Shown piece after piece: positions 32,514 to 43,382 of a stretch of 64,000 nucleotides of DNA (its first letter is position 1; every line of letters begins with the position of its first letter). The notes below the pieces were generated by a model that was not told the DNA's origin, did not search any database, and saw only the letters and a program-made list of their open reading frames with translations. A program made the position numbers and the translations under genes. The stretch spans positions 17,592,001-17,656,000 of the forward strand of contig CM070591.1 of NCBI GenBank assembly GCA_036346355.1, read 5' to 3'. This DNA is from Rhipidocladum racemiflorum. Its lineage: Eukaryota > Streptophyta > Magnoliopsida > Poales > Poaceae.

Positions 32514-32855
32514 TCAGACGCGACGCGCGCGACCCAGCGCCGCCCGGACCTCGTCCTCAACCACCCAAAGGGGTGGTATAAGGCGGACGAGAGCCCTAAC
32601 GGCTAGGTCGTCGCGGCGCTCTCGCCCGATCATCTCCGTGATGATCTCGGCCACCTTGTGGAGCCCCGGAGCCACCTCCAGCAAGGCGGCCACTGCGGCG
32701 GCGTCGCCGGCGGCTCCTTCCTCCTCCTCCGCCTCCAGATTGGCGAAGTCGAGCTCCTCCCAGGACTCCGCCTCCTCCCAGTTGTGGAGCAGCCCGAAGA
32801 ACCGCTGGCGGAAGAACGCCACGTAGGGGCCAACGAATCTCCTCATGTTAGCCAT
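32514..32855 (-). CDS. Small antisense ORF of Tat element, unknown function
   Basis: An intact 113-codon frame starting MANMRRFVGPYVAFFRQ. It contains a Trp/Glu-rich segment (HNWEEAESWEELDF) and an acidic-alanine run (EAEEEEGAAGDAAA), then a helix-rich C-terminus. I recognise no family. A TATA-like sequence lies on the same strand about 76 bp upstream of the ATG, which supports a transcription unit. It is antisense to gag-pol, in the 3' region where Tat elements often carry accessory ORFs. It is also possible that it is non-coding and open by chance, since the region is GC-rich. Confidence 0.45.
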   Translation of the reverse strand: MANMRRFVGPYVAFFRQRFFGLLHNWEEAESWEELDFANLEAEEEEGAAGDAAAVAALLEVAPGLHKVAEIITEMIGRERRDDLAVRALVRLIPPLWVVEDEVRAALGRARRV

Positions 32856-32930
32856 GGAGGAAGGCTGGGAGGGAAAAGAGGAAGAAGAGGAAGAAGAAGG
32901 GGACGATCGCTCAAGGGCGGTGACGTCCCA

Positions 32931-32938
32931 TTTATAAG
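32931..32938 (-). promoter_or_regulatory. Candidate TATA box for the small antisense ORF
   Basis: Minus-strand TTATAAAT in an otherwise GC-rich stretch, about 76 bp before the ATG at 32855. The spacing allows a 5' leader of about 45 nt. Confidence 0.5.
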
Positions 32939-32959
32939 CTGTGCATGGCTCCGGAGCCG

Positions 32960-33488
32960 AGGCGACGCCATCTAAAAACGTAGAAGACGAAGCGACCCCG
33001 CAAGACTGCCAATTTACTCAGAGTACGAAGAAGATCAACTTGTGTCAAGCCCCGTTCCGACGTAATCTGAACGGAATGAAGAGACGCATCGCCAGGCGCA
33101 GGTCAGGGGCAGTTCAAGTTAAGTGGGCCTTCCCGCGGATTAGGCCCAGCTAAGCGGAAGGAGACCAGAGCTTGGGATCTAAACTACTCGACCAATAAGC
33201 CGCAGTGTGGGTCCGGACTCTCGAGAATGAGGACGTTTCGGACACCAGCCACTTGGAAAAGCGTGCCTGGGGCAAGAAGCCTACGAACTAAGTCCCGACG
33301 CTCGAGGGCTGAACCACTCGGCCAGAAGGATAGCAAATGCTATCCTGAGTGCCGCTTAAGGTCCCAACGCTCCAAGGCCAAACCACTCAGCCAGACGGGC
33401 AACAAGCGCAATCCAACCAAACGAAGTGCAAATGAGGCTAGTCATGTAAAAACTTCGGGCAATGCCTCAGACAAAGGTCACATCAAAC
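32960..33488 (+). other. Tat element spacer with imperfect repeats
   Basis: GC-rich and non-coding. Positions 33180-33410 contain two diverged copies of a module with aaccactcggccaga and gtcccaacgctc words. Such spacers are usual between the antisense ORFs of Tat elements. No ORF is supported. Confidence 0.5.
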
Positions 33489-36091
33489 TCAGAATTCAAG
33501 ATTCTCCAGCAAGGACTGCGAGGCACTGGAGACCTCTTCGAGCAGCGCGTTAGCCTTGTCTTCGTCGTAGGCAAAACCCTCTCTGATAGCTTCAAGGTCA
33601 ACTCTCGGATAGTGAGACATGACCACCACCAAGGCTTGGTTCGCACTCATTGTCGCAGACTCTTTGGCGTAAGCCCTGATCCTGTCGGCTCCCCCCAAGA
33701 AAAGCGGAACGGCGTCGTCTCCCTGGCCTGGTTTAGCTCCTTCGATACGCAGAAGGTCCAGAACTGGTTCACAGGCGATGCGCAGCTCGGTGCGGCTCCC
33801 TTCAGCAGCGGTGATCTTTTCTTTGTACTCTACACCAAAGCCAAATTGCCATCGAAAAACACACCCGGCGCTAAGCACATTCAGTCCAAGTCAAAGGAAT
33901 TTACCCCCCAGCTCCCGCTCTGTCCTCCAAGCTAGCCAGAGTTTCGAGGTTAGTATTTTCGGAAGCTTCCAGTCGCGCCCTTAGCTCGGCGATGGCCGAA
34001 TCGCGCTCTGAAACACAAGGGTGCCGTCATGCTTCCCTATTGTCCGAAAAGAAGTCCAAACCGAACTCAGGGGAGAACCTCACCTTCGAGCATATGCTCA
34101 AGCTTCGCCTGCTCCTCTCGGATCGCCATGCACCGGGTTTCCAACTCGTGAACCTCTTTCCATCTGTCGCTGCTGATCTCGCTGAGCTTATCCTGATACT
34201 TCTGGTGCTCCTTGAGCTTCGGGAGCACCTTCCGAAAAAATTGCGACCTCTGCTCCGAGCGCTCTCCCATGTCCTAGGCGGCAGGGCAGAGTCTCAAGTT
34301 GAGGCCAGCATTCTCTAATGATAACAGACTGAGAAAGATAGAAAACTCACCGTAACGAGCGTGCTACACCTGACGGTGAGCTCGTAAAGCTCCGTCCGAG
34401 CCGCTCTCTCCGTTTCTTCGTCCTCCTCCATCCCTTTCCAGTCGGAACCCCCCTCGCACCATACGGTCCAATTCGGGGGCTTCGGCAGAGGACCGAGCGG
34501 CGGTGGCTCTCGATGCACCTCCTCCACTTCGGGAGGCGGAGCCGGGTCAAGCTCGTCGACGGCCGGGCCACTCGATGGTTCAACGGTCGGGCCAGCAGCA
34601 CGAGGTGGCGACGCCCCAGCAGCCGACGGGGACGGCGACCTGGCCGACGAGGGGGGGGTCCCCCTTGGAGAAGCCGGTTCCTGGGGCTCCTTTTCAGGAG
34701 ACCCCTCCACTGGGACGTCCATAGTAGGAGTCCTGAATCGGCAAAAAGGAAGAAATCTCAGCACAGGTAATAATAAAAAGACAAGGATTGCTCGAAAGAA
34801 TACCTCCTGGATTTTTTAAACTTCATCCCAGGCTTCATCCGAGCCCCAGCACCGCTCGGAGAGGAGCCTGACCCGGCACAGGCAGTCGGAGCTGCCCCTA
34901 AGACAGAGGGTTGCGGCTCTGTGCCCTGTGACTCGGGGACACTGGAGGTCGAAGGCCTGGCCAGCGAGGGATCAGCAACCTCCTCCGTCGACTGCCGACG
35001 TAGCTCATCGGCCGAAGTGTCAGCCGCTCGCTTGGCCTGAACATTCCTCAGCCGAGAGAGGCCGACGACCGGAGCGTCAGAAAAGAACAACTCACGTTCC
35101 TGAAAGACAAACAGTCGCACGTTGTCAGAATCACACATCAGGCAAAAGTCATGAGACAGCTTCTTGAGAGTGAGACACTCATAGGAGGAGGAGGGTTCAC
35201 CGCCGAAAACTTATGAGGGCACCCCCTGTTCGTAATCACAGTGCTAGGCACGAAGAGGTCAACCACCCGCGCCCCCAACTCATCTTTCGATAGGGACGTG
35301 CCTGTCTCCCGGGTGGGATCCCGAGACCCGCCGTACTGGAACCCCAAGTGGATTCTCTCCTTTAAGGGTTGCACCCGGCGCTGCACAAAGCTGATCGCGA
35401 TCCCGAGGCCCGACAGCCCCCGGTTCTTTAGATCGTTAATCCAAGCCAGAAGCTCGGTAACTTGATTCAATCCGCCGCCATCTGGGGCATCGCTCCAGCA
35501 TCGGGAAGCTTTAGGGGCGCGGCCAGCGAAAGGGGCGAGAAAAGGGTCAACATTGGCACAATAGAACCACTCCCGCCTCCAACCTTTGAGGGAGGTCTTG
35601 AGGGGGATAGCGAAGTAATGGTTCTTCAAGCCCTCTCGCAGCTGCAGTCCGGTGCCCCCAACGACGCTGGGAGCAGCCCGGTTCGGATGAGGCTTGAGCA
35701 AGAAGAGGGAGCGGAACAAGTCAAAATGAGGACGTATCCCAAGATACGCCTAGCAAAGTTGAATGAAGAGGGCAATGTGAAGGATGGAGTTGGGATTCAT
35801 ATTGATCAGCTTGATCTCGTAGAAGTGAAGGAGCCCCCGAAAAAAGGCGCTCCCAGGAACGCTGAATCCTCGCCAAAAGAAGGACTCGAAGACCATGATT
35901 TCATTCTCCGAGGGAAGGGGATAAGGATCACCTGCGGCAAGACGGGCAGAGATCAACTCCAGTGGAGCGATAACGCCGGCCGTGACCATCTCCGCCAGGC
36001 GGGACGCCGTAGTAATGGAGGTCTCCCACCCCGCGTCCGCCGGGCCGGCGCTATCCCCCGACGATGACGAACAAGAGGAAGAAGAAGACAT
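33489..36091 (-). pseudogene. Antisense accessory gene, gypsy-type transposon family (PF04195-like)
   Basis: A multi-exon minus-strand gene antisense to gag-pol. It starts MSSSSSCSSSSGDSAG at 36091. Its first exon carries the conserved core of the 'putative gypsy type transposon' family (PF04195): LRLFLL-type block near 35715, GWRREWFYCAN near 35580 and LNQVTELLAWI near 35460. Pro/Ser-rich segments (34764-34370) follow, then a coiled coil (34270-34067), then a C-terminal tail ending SLLENLEF at 33489 that is also typical of the family. A TAG near 35750 interrupts the first exon and splice sites were not all resolved. Function is unknown. Its location 3' of pol in antisense fits known Tat accessory ORFs. 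Confidence 0.75.
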
Positions 36092-36224
36092 CTCGACGAA
36101 GGAGACCCTGCGGGAGCAACCGCCGAGAATCTTGGGCGCGAAACTTGAAACCCTAGGTCGCCCAGATCACCAAAGGAGATTTGAAGATTTCTCAGCCGTG
36201 GTGGGGGAGGGACAAAGGTATCTT

Positions 36225-38469
36225 TGTCGGGACCCCGAATTTGCAAATCCGGACCCTCTGTGTATTCAGCACTAGTCCAGGAACGCGCTAGTGCACACAG
36301 TCTTAACATCGGTAAATATCACAATCATACCACTCGATACTAATAAAGTACTTTAATTAGATAGTCAAACTGGTTACTCGACCTTATGGTCAAGTTACAA
36401 ATATACGCCTCGCAGGGCGAAACTTATTAAGAGAGAGATAGTAGCAGCGGAAAAATAAGATAACTTCGTGGCGCCATCCAGTATACCACAGGCAACTGAC
36501 TGGGCTCGCTCCCTAAGTAGACGGTTCCTCTTGGAGCTCCTCCTCCAAAGCTGGTGTTGTATTGTGGCAAGGGTGAGTACTTGGTACTCAGCAAGTCATG
36601 CACAGAATGCAGCTAATAGACTATATGCATGGCTTGATACAAAGGAATAGCTCAAGGTACATTTGCAGTAAAACAGCATTTGACAAGTAGCATAAGTAGA
36701 TTCGAAAGCAGTAGAAACAAGTATAGCATAATTAACTTTTCAAGGAGTTTAATAAACTTCTTTCCCATCCTAATCCACATTTCCATCAACATCATTATTA
36801 ATCCAACCCAACCTTTCAGATCCAAGTTATTTTTGAGAAAATCTAACCCTTGACTGTAATTCCCGAGCGATGTCCAATACCGCGGACACGGCTATTCGAA
36901 TAGATTCTACACTCTGCAGAGGTTATGCACTTTACCCACAAGATACAATCCAAACACCACAAAGGCGAGTTCCGTAACAAAGTCTTTCAGAAACTTCTAA
37001 CAATACAAGTGGTCCTCCCTGTTATTGCACACTAACCCTTCCCTTAGCTAAGGCGAAGTTTAGGCCAATCAACCGTTAGATGGGTACCTGGCCTCACCCG
37101 ACGCTCCCCGCACAACTTACACAAAGGGTGTAGTTGACCTCCTGAGGTCCCACAGTGCGTTATTAGCAACTTAGTCAACTAGGTCCGTCCCATTACGGAC
37201 ATGTGGTTGCACATTAGACCCAGTTCAAAGGCTTGCAAGGTGAAGTCCTTAGGGTGACAAGGGCAAGACTACCCGAAGAACCAAATCAACATCCCCGATT
37301 GCCACAACCGCCCACTGATTATTCTTGCCACATGCCCCGGTCGAAAAACTATTTATCAAACCCCAGTTGATTACCATGCACCACGTGCCATCAACATCAC
37401 ATGATACTTTTCCAAAACAGGTTCAATATATCATTAAGTCAATATTAACATTTGATTGTTCAAAATCATGTCATGAGCACGAAAGTGTGTCTAAGCGATA
37501 CTACAACGATCTAAATTCCCATGTTGGCAATTTAATAATGTCCAACTAGTAATCCACAACTAGGGTGACAAGGGGTCATGGCACATATTTAAATAATCAA
37601 GGTGTCATACATCAAATTGGTATTTATCTAATCCCCCATATTTAAATAAAGTATTTTCTAATTGAACTAGCATGCAATAAGTTAAATCAAAATAAGTTTC
37701 AAAATAGGATCAACATGATCAAAGCACAACTTGCCTTCAAAAAGTACTTGTTCTTGGTCTTGAGTTGGATCCTGAGTCAATACTTCTCCTTCGAATCCCT
37801 CCGGCACTTCAACGTCTACTCGTAAAGCGTGCAAATAGCAATACACGAATAAACAATAGGCAAAAAGTGTCCAAACATCCAAATAAAATCCATAAACAGA
37901 GAGAACATAATTTTATGAATTTTTAGATACTGGAATCGTCAAATTCGGAGTTAAAATGCAAAAGTTATAGCATTTTGAAGTTTAAATAATCAATTAAATA
38001 ATTTTACAGAGAAAAACTTTAGTCCAAAAATTAAATAAAATTCATAATTAGGTAGATCTCAATTTTATACAAATTTAGAAATTTGAATCACTCAAATCGG
38101 AGTTGAAACGCAAAAGTTATAAGCGTTTGCAGTTTGAAACAAAATCTGAAATCATTATTTCGAATTAATAAATCATTTTCTTTTTCGTAAATTAATTATT
38201 GTGTCAGCAAGGACACGTGGCAGCCTCTGATTGGGCGGCTGACGTCAGCCGGTTCATGGACTCGGTCCACGCTCGGCTCGGGTTCACCGTGGACTCGGTC
38301 CACGGCTCCTTGTGTCGCTGACAGGTGGGTCCACTCGGGTGACGTCACTGGCGTCGGCCGGGCTCGACCACAGCCCGGCAGGTGGGACCCACTGTGACGT
38401 CATTGCTGACGTCAGCGCTCGGCTGGGACAACCGCTGACATGCGGGCCCGCCATGACGTCAGTGTGACT
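36225..38469 (+). repeat. Truncated LTR of a second gypsy family
   Basis: Starts TGTCGGGACCCCGAATTTGC at 36225 and matches the solo LTR at 45043-48364 over roughly its first 2.1 kb. It is cut at 38469, where copia A RT sequence begins. The missing 3' part means there is no TSD partner. It lies against the 5' side of the antisense gene. I assign it to a chromovirus such as Tekay only tentatively, from the AT-rich 3' part of its full-length relative. Confidence 0.82.
38240..38461. promoter_or_regulatory. Cluster of five TGACGTCA bZIP sites
   Basis: Perfect TGACGTCA palindromes at 38240-38247, 38340-38347, 38395-38402, 38407-38414 and 38454-38461. A G-box-like ACACGTGGC lies near 38213. TGACGTCA is the C-box recognised by plant bZIP factors. 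The cluster is in the LTR fragment. The related solo LTR at 45043 keeps the G-box (near 47048) but not the array. Confidence 0.75.
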
Positions 38470-41400
38470 GGCCATAGGAGGCATGACTGGCTTTCCATCA
38501 GACATGTCAAAGAGCTTCAGGAGGTCTCGAGTATATTTGCCTTGATGCAAGAATATACCCTCCCGAGTCTGCTTAATCTGGAAGCCAAGGAAGTAGCTCA
38601 ACTCACCCATCATGCTCATCTCGAACTCAGTACTCATCACATCTGAGAAGTGAGTAACGAGCGAATGCGAGGAACCAACGAAAATGATGTCGTCGACATA
38701 GATTTGGACTACGAGAAAGTCCTAATTAGAATGTCTTACGAACAGAGTCTTGTCCACTTGACCCATATGAAAACCATGACTTAAGAGGTAGGACTTAAGC
38801 CTCTCATACCAAGCTCATGGAGCTTGCTTAAGTCCATACAAAGCTTTGGAAAGCTTGAAGACATGGTTTGGGTGCTTGGGGTTCTCAAATCCTGGAGGTT
38901 GTCTGACATACACCTCTTCCTCAATGAAGCCATTGAGGAATGCACTCTTGATATCCATTTGAAAAAGCTTGAAGCCCTTGGATGCTGCGAATGCGAGTAG
39001 GATCCGGATGGCCTCTAGTATGGCTACAGGGGCAAAAGTCTCCTCAAAGTCGAGACCCTCGACCTGAGAGAAACCCTGAGCGACTAGCCTAGCCTTGTTT
39101 CGAACTACAACCCCATCCTCACTCTGCTTGTTTTTGAACACCCATTTGGTCCCGATGATGTTGTGACCAGAAGGGGGCTCGACAAGCTTCAAAACTTTGT
39201 TCCTCTCGAAGTTTTCAAGCTCCTCATGCATGGCATTAATCCATGACTCATTAGATAATGCATGACAAACATCCTTTGGCTCGAAAGAGGCAACAAAGGC
39301 AGAGTGGAGGTAGAAAGTGGACAAGGCTGACTTATAGCGAGTGACTCGCTCAAACAGATCTCCAATGATCTAGTCAGGTGGATGAGCCTGCTGAATGTGG
39401 CGGGGAGGTCTAGAAGCAGAAGTGACCTCTACTTCTCGCGTGGGAGAGGTAGGAACAGAGCCACTAGCTGCTGAAGAGTCTGAGGGTTTGGGTTGATCGC
39501 CCTGAGGTGCAGATATGGAAATGGGAGACACCTCGAGAATAGGAATGGTGACTGGATCAGGCAAGGCGCCTTCATCTCCGTCATCAACTTCCTCTGAGAA
39601 GATAGACTAAGATAGAGGAAAAGAGCCTGAAATATCTGGTCTAGCACCGGGACTAGCCTCATCAAAGGTCACCTCACAGGTCTCCATGATCCTACCCAAG
39701 TCTACAGCCTAAATCCTGTAGCTACGGGCAAAACTCGAGTAACCCAGAAAGATTCCGTCAGCTGAGCGTGACTCGAACTTATCTAGGTTCCCAGACTTCA
39801 AGAAGAAGCACTTGCAGCCGAAAAAACAAAAATGAGACACACTGGGCTTTCGCCCATATCTCAACTCATAAGAAGTGCGGTGCAAGTGTGCCCTAAGAAA
39901 AACTCTATTGGCAACATGGCACGCCGTAGCTACAGCCTCAGCCCAAAACTTCCTAGGAGTACTGTACTCGTCTAGGATCATCCTGGCCATCTCAACCAGG
40001 GTCCTATTATTCCTTTCCACTATAAAATTTTGCTGAGGAACGTATGGAGAGGAGAACTGATGCTCTAAGCCTAACTCCTCACAAAAGCTACTAAATAGGA
40101 GTTCTTGAACTCCGTGCCATTGTCACTGTAGATCGCTCGTAAGGCACCTAGGAGCTCAATGGACAACCTACGGGCCAAACCCCTGAAGTGTGAAAAAAAC
40201 TCATCCTTCGAGGCCTTGAAAAACACCTAAGAGTACCTCGGAAAATCATCGACAATGACAAGAATATACCACTTCCCACCTGCTGACTGCACTCGAGCTG
40301 GACCAACAGTGTCCATGTGTAGCAGCTGTCCTGGTGCATCAGTCATCACTCGGGTGACTGGAGGATGGGAGGCAGCAACCATCTTGCCATGTCAGCAAGG
40401 AGAACATGCAACATCTTTGACCATCTTGAGTTTAGGCAGGCCACGAATGAGATCATGGCCGCTAACTCGAGTCAAATGATCAAAGCCAATGTGATCAAGT
40501 CTCCTATGCCAAAAGGAGAGATCACGGGACTCTGAAGCAATAAGGCAATGGAGAGAGTCTCTAGAGGAAGAAGAAAAATCAGCACGAAAGACTCTCCCAA
40601 AACGAGAAATCCCGCAAACAAACTCCCCAGAAGAATCGAGGATCCTACAAGAGCTCCTCTTAAAATTGACCTCGAAATCGTCATCAAGAAACTGAGAGAC
40701 TGAAAGCAAGTTGAAATGCAGCTTACTGACTAAGGCAACGTCCTTAAGAATGAAATGATCGTTAATGCAGACGGTACCTTTAGCGATGACTCTACCCGAC
40801 GTAGCATCCCCAAAGGTGATCACCTCATCACCGGGATCTCGGTCCAGGGAAGAAAACCAACGGGAGTCTCCGGTCATGTGGCAAGAATAGCCGGAGTCTA
40901 CAATCCAAACCTCCCCCTTCCCTGTCCTACAGACCTGAATCAAAGAGAGCGAAAAGCAGATGTCTCAGTACCAGGATAGATCAGTGCAAATCTAGGAACC
41001 CAATACTGAGTCAACTGTGCAGTAGATGAAACAGTCAATGGAGTAGAAGAATGCAATCTGGCGCCACTTCGTGACTCGACTCTCACAAACTCAGACTCCG
41101 CTCTAGTCGGACGTCTGGGAGCAGGTGCCAGGTTGGTCCGCCGAGGTGCAAAGGCCGAACCATCCCAGAGCTGCTGCCCAGACCTCCCGCTGGGGAAAAC
41201 AAACTCACGCCGTTGATATCTACCTCGATAGGAAAAACGAAGAATATCAAGAGGACGGTGGAAAGACTGACTCAGGACAGCTCTGGAGCGAAAACTAGAA
41301 GTAGAAAACTGAAAACCAAGCCCCATACGCTGTCCAAAAATAGGAGACTCTCTAGCTTGTCTATCCTGTCTAGAAGCTGTGTGTGCCTTAGGCGCACTCA

Positions 41401-41728
41401 GAGTCTGGGGATGACCCTGAATACCCCTAAGAGCACGGACATGCTCACGCCGAGAGATCTTGGCGCGTTTGAAGTAGAAATCAGTTATATGTCCATGCTT
41501 CTGACAGAAGGTGCATGTGTACTTCGCTTTGGGGCTGAAGTAGCATGAGAAGCACCCTTCTCGTCAGACGTCCCGTGGACAATCCCTGCTGATCTAAACA
41601 CAGTGGTGCTTAAATATAGAGCCACCACTATCTCTCCGCTCTTGGAGGCACGCACAACAGTGGGCGGATGCTCCCATGTATGCTCCAAGGCATCAAACCC
41701 TAGACCTTGATTGAATCTGCTAATCTTG
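38470..41728 (-). pseudogene. Copia A polyprotein, Gag C-terminus to RT
   Basis: In minus-strand order: a Gag fragment (RFNQGLGFDALEHTWEH near 41700); a zinc knuckle near 41520 (CTFCQKHGH) whose last Cys is Tyr; protease (WIVDSGYSCHMTG near 40900); GAG-pre-integrase (about 40560-40390); integrase (about 40380-39720); linker; and RT (about 39300-38480), ending where the gypsy LTR fragment joins at 38470. There are numerous stops and frameshifts, for example TAG at about 39710 and TGA at 38815, which copia B shows as Trp and Arg. The C-terminal remainder is at 9029-9233. Copia B is inserted at 41728, so the N-terminus of A lies outside the window. Confidence 0.9.
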
Positions 41729-43370
41729 TGAAAGACCGGGATGGCGATCAAAGGGGGGGTGAATGATCCCAAATAAAATTTCCCCCTCTCAAGGTACTCA
41801 AAACAATCTCGCAAGGAAGCCAGTGCTCCTCAAATTCGCGAAACTCGCAAAAACCAGAACAACTCGACAACTATGTGTATCCCGAGTTTGCATGGATGAA
41901 TACCATGAATCATGTGAGGAATTTTTTAACTCACAATCCTGGTTGTCAAGTGTACAAAGCAAAAGAGAATCAATTCAACTACTTCTTTTCTAAAAGAGAT
42001 CAAGCCAAATCACAAAAGCCTCTTTTAGAAAAGCAAAAGCAAAAATTTCAGGAATTGTCCTCAATTGGAGCAGGTGGATGGTGAACTTCTGTTGCTCCAA
42101 AATTTTTGGGAATTTTTCACCCTTTGAGCATGTGAGTCGTGAAGCACTCCACCAAAAATCACCTGCAAAAGCCTTGTAAAAAAATCATGAAACATCACGC
42201 ACTACATACTGTCAGGAACTTCGATCAAGAAATTTGGTGCTCGGTTTTCACCTGATAGCTCCCAAATGGTGCAAGCAATAGACTCCAAATTTTTTCCACA
42301 GATGTATATATGAGTCACGCACATTCTCAAACAAGAATCAATTAAAAAGGATTTTTCAATATTTTTCTAAAAATCAAAGAATGACTGCTGCGCGAAGAAC
42401 AAGTTCTGGACAGATTTGTGATCTTGATAGAAACTTGATAAAATAAATTCTTGCGGCATACAAACTTTAGCAAATGAACTCGATCTTGAGCGAAGATCCA
42501 AATAGAGTATAGAAGGAGGTGAATGCGAATCGCTCAAGTCAACAAAATCCAGCAATCATAAATGTAAGTGCGGGAATGTAAATGCTGAATTTAATGCATG
42601 AAAGTAAATGCCGAAAGTAAAGACATAATGTAAATTGCAAGAATTAAATTGCGAGAGAATAAATTTGGCTCTTGGAACTTCTATTTCATTCAGAGATGTG
42701 TGATTACAAAGCCTCACTTCATGTGGGCAAAGCTCAAAGGAGCAACACAACAACTCAAAGAATGAATGGGCATGGAGGCCTCCCTCCACCCCTCTATTTA
42801 TAATAGTCTTGGGCCACCTACCACCCTTGGATGAGTCCCAAACCCTAGGGCACTCCACCAAGGGCTAGGATTAACCCACTCACTCCACAATGCAAGGGAC
42901 ACCCAAAACCCTACACACTTAATGGGTTTTCTTGCACGATTTTCAAAGCATACTACTAGACCCGCTATCCTATCAACTAGACCGCGATCCAATGGCCCTC
43001 ATCGATCCTCGCGGAATCTAGCTAGTATCATCCCCTTTCATTATCTTCTTTGACTTGCCCGAACTCCATCTCTGATCATCTTCTGGCGATCTCCAACCGT
43101 CTGGACCTCCGACGCACCTCGCCTAGTCCCGGTCATCATCCGCCTCACCATGACCTAGCACCGTCGTCCTGCAAACATCAAAGACAAGGAAAACCATTTT
43201 GCACATTCCAAAATATAATCTTACATTTTTCTTCCTGCATGTTAGTCCATATTATCATTAATTCAAACATGCAAATGCCAAGTCAAATCAAACTCAAACC
43301 TGAGCACACCTTGCTCAAATAAAGTTAAATACTCATCACAAATATGGATGGACCTCGACATGGTCCTTCA
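41729..43370 (-). repeat. 3' LTR of copia B (1642 bp)
   Basis: On the plus strand it starts TGAAAGACC and ends GGTCCTTCA, a 9-bp imperfect inverted terminus. The AGGGGGGGTGAAT motif near its start is characteristic of this group's LTRs. A minus-strand TATA box (TATAAATAG) lies at 42794-42802. The probable TSD start is TCTTG (41724-41728); the partner is outside the window. Confidence 0.88.
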
Positions 43371-43382
43371 ATCTCCCCCTTG
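43371..43382 (-). other. Polypurine tract of copia B
   Basis: CAAGGGGGAGAT on the minus strand, directly preceding the LTR. Confidence 0.85.

Larger units (their letters stand above)
9236..36224 (+). mobile_element. Tat-lineage Ty3-gypsy element, truncated, split by CACTA
   Basis: Plus-strand gag-pol (9236-14998) is followed by a long 3' region holding antisense ORFs on the minus strand (32514-32855 and 33489-36091). The CACTA at 15328-32263 interrupts it with a clean GTT duplication, so 15327 and 32267 were once adjacent. Lineage evidence is the second, archaeal-type RNase H after the gypsy RNase H, and the DGGS protease motif. The 5' LTR and the start of gag are missing at the 9233 junction. 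No 3' LTR of its own is recognised before the foreign LTR at 36225. Confidence 0.8.

Noticed and set aside
36201..36224. G-rich run before the LTR at 36225, possibly the Tat element's polypurine tract and own 3' LTR
   Set aside because: The purine run ends about 12 bp short of the LTR start, and the LTR family matches a different, AT-rich-ended group. Direct linkage is not supported.
42900..43200. Possible host gene fragment near the end of the copia B LTR
   Set aside because: The sequence aligns with the copia A LTR at 6040-6320 and is LTR sequence.
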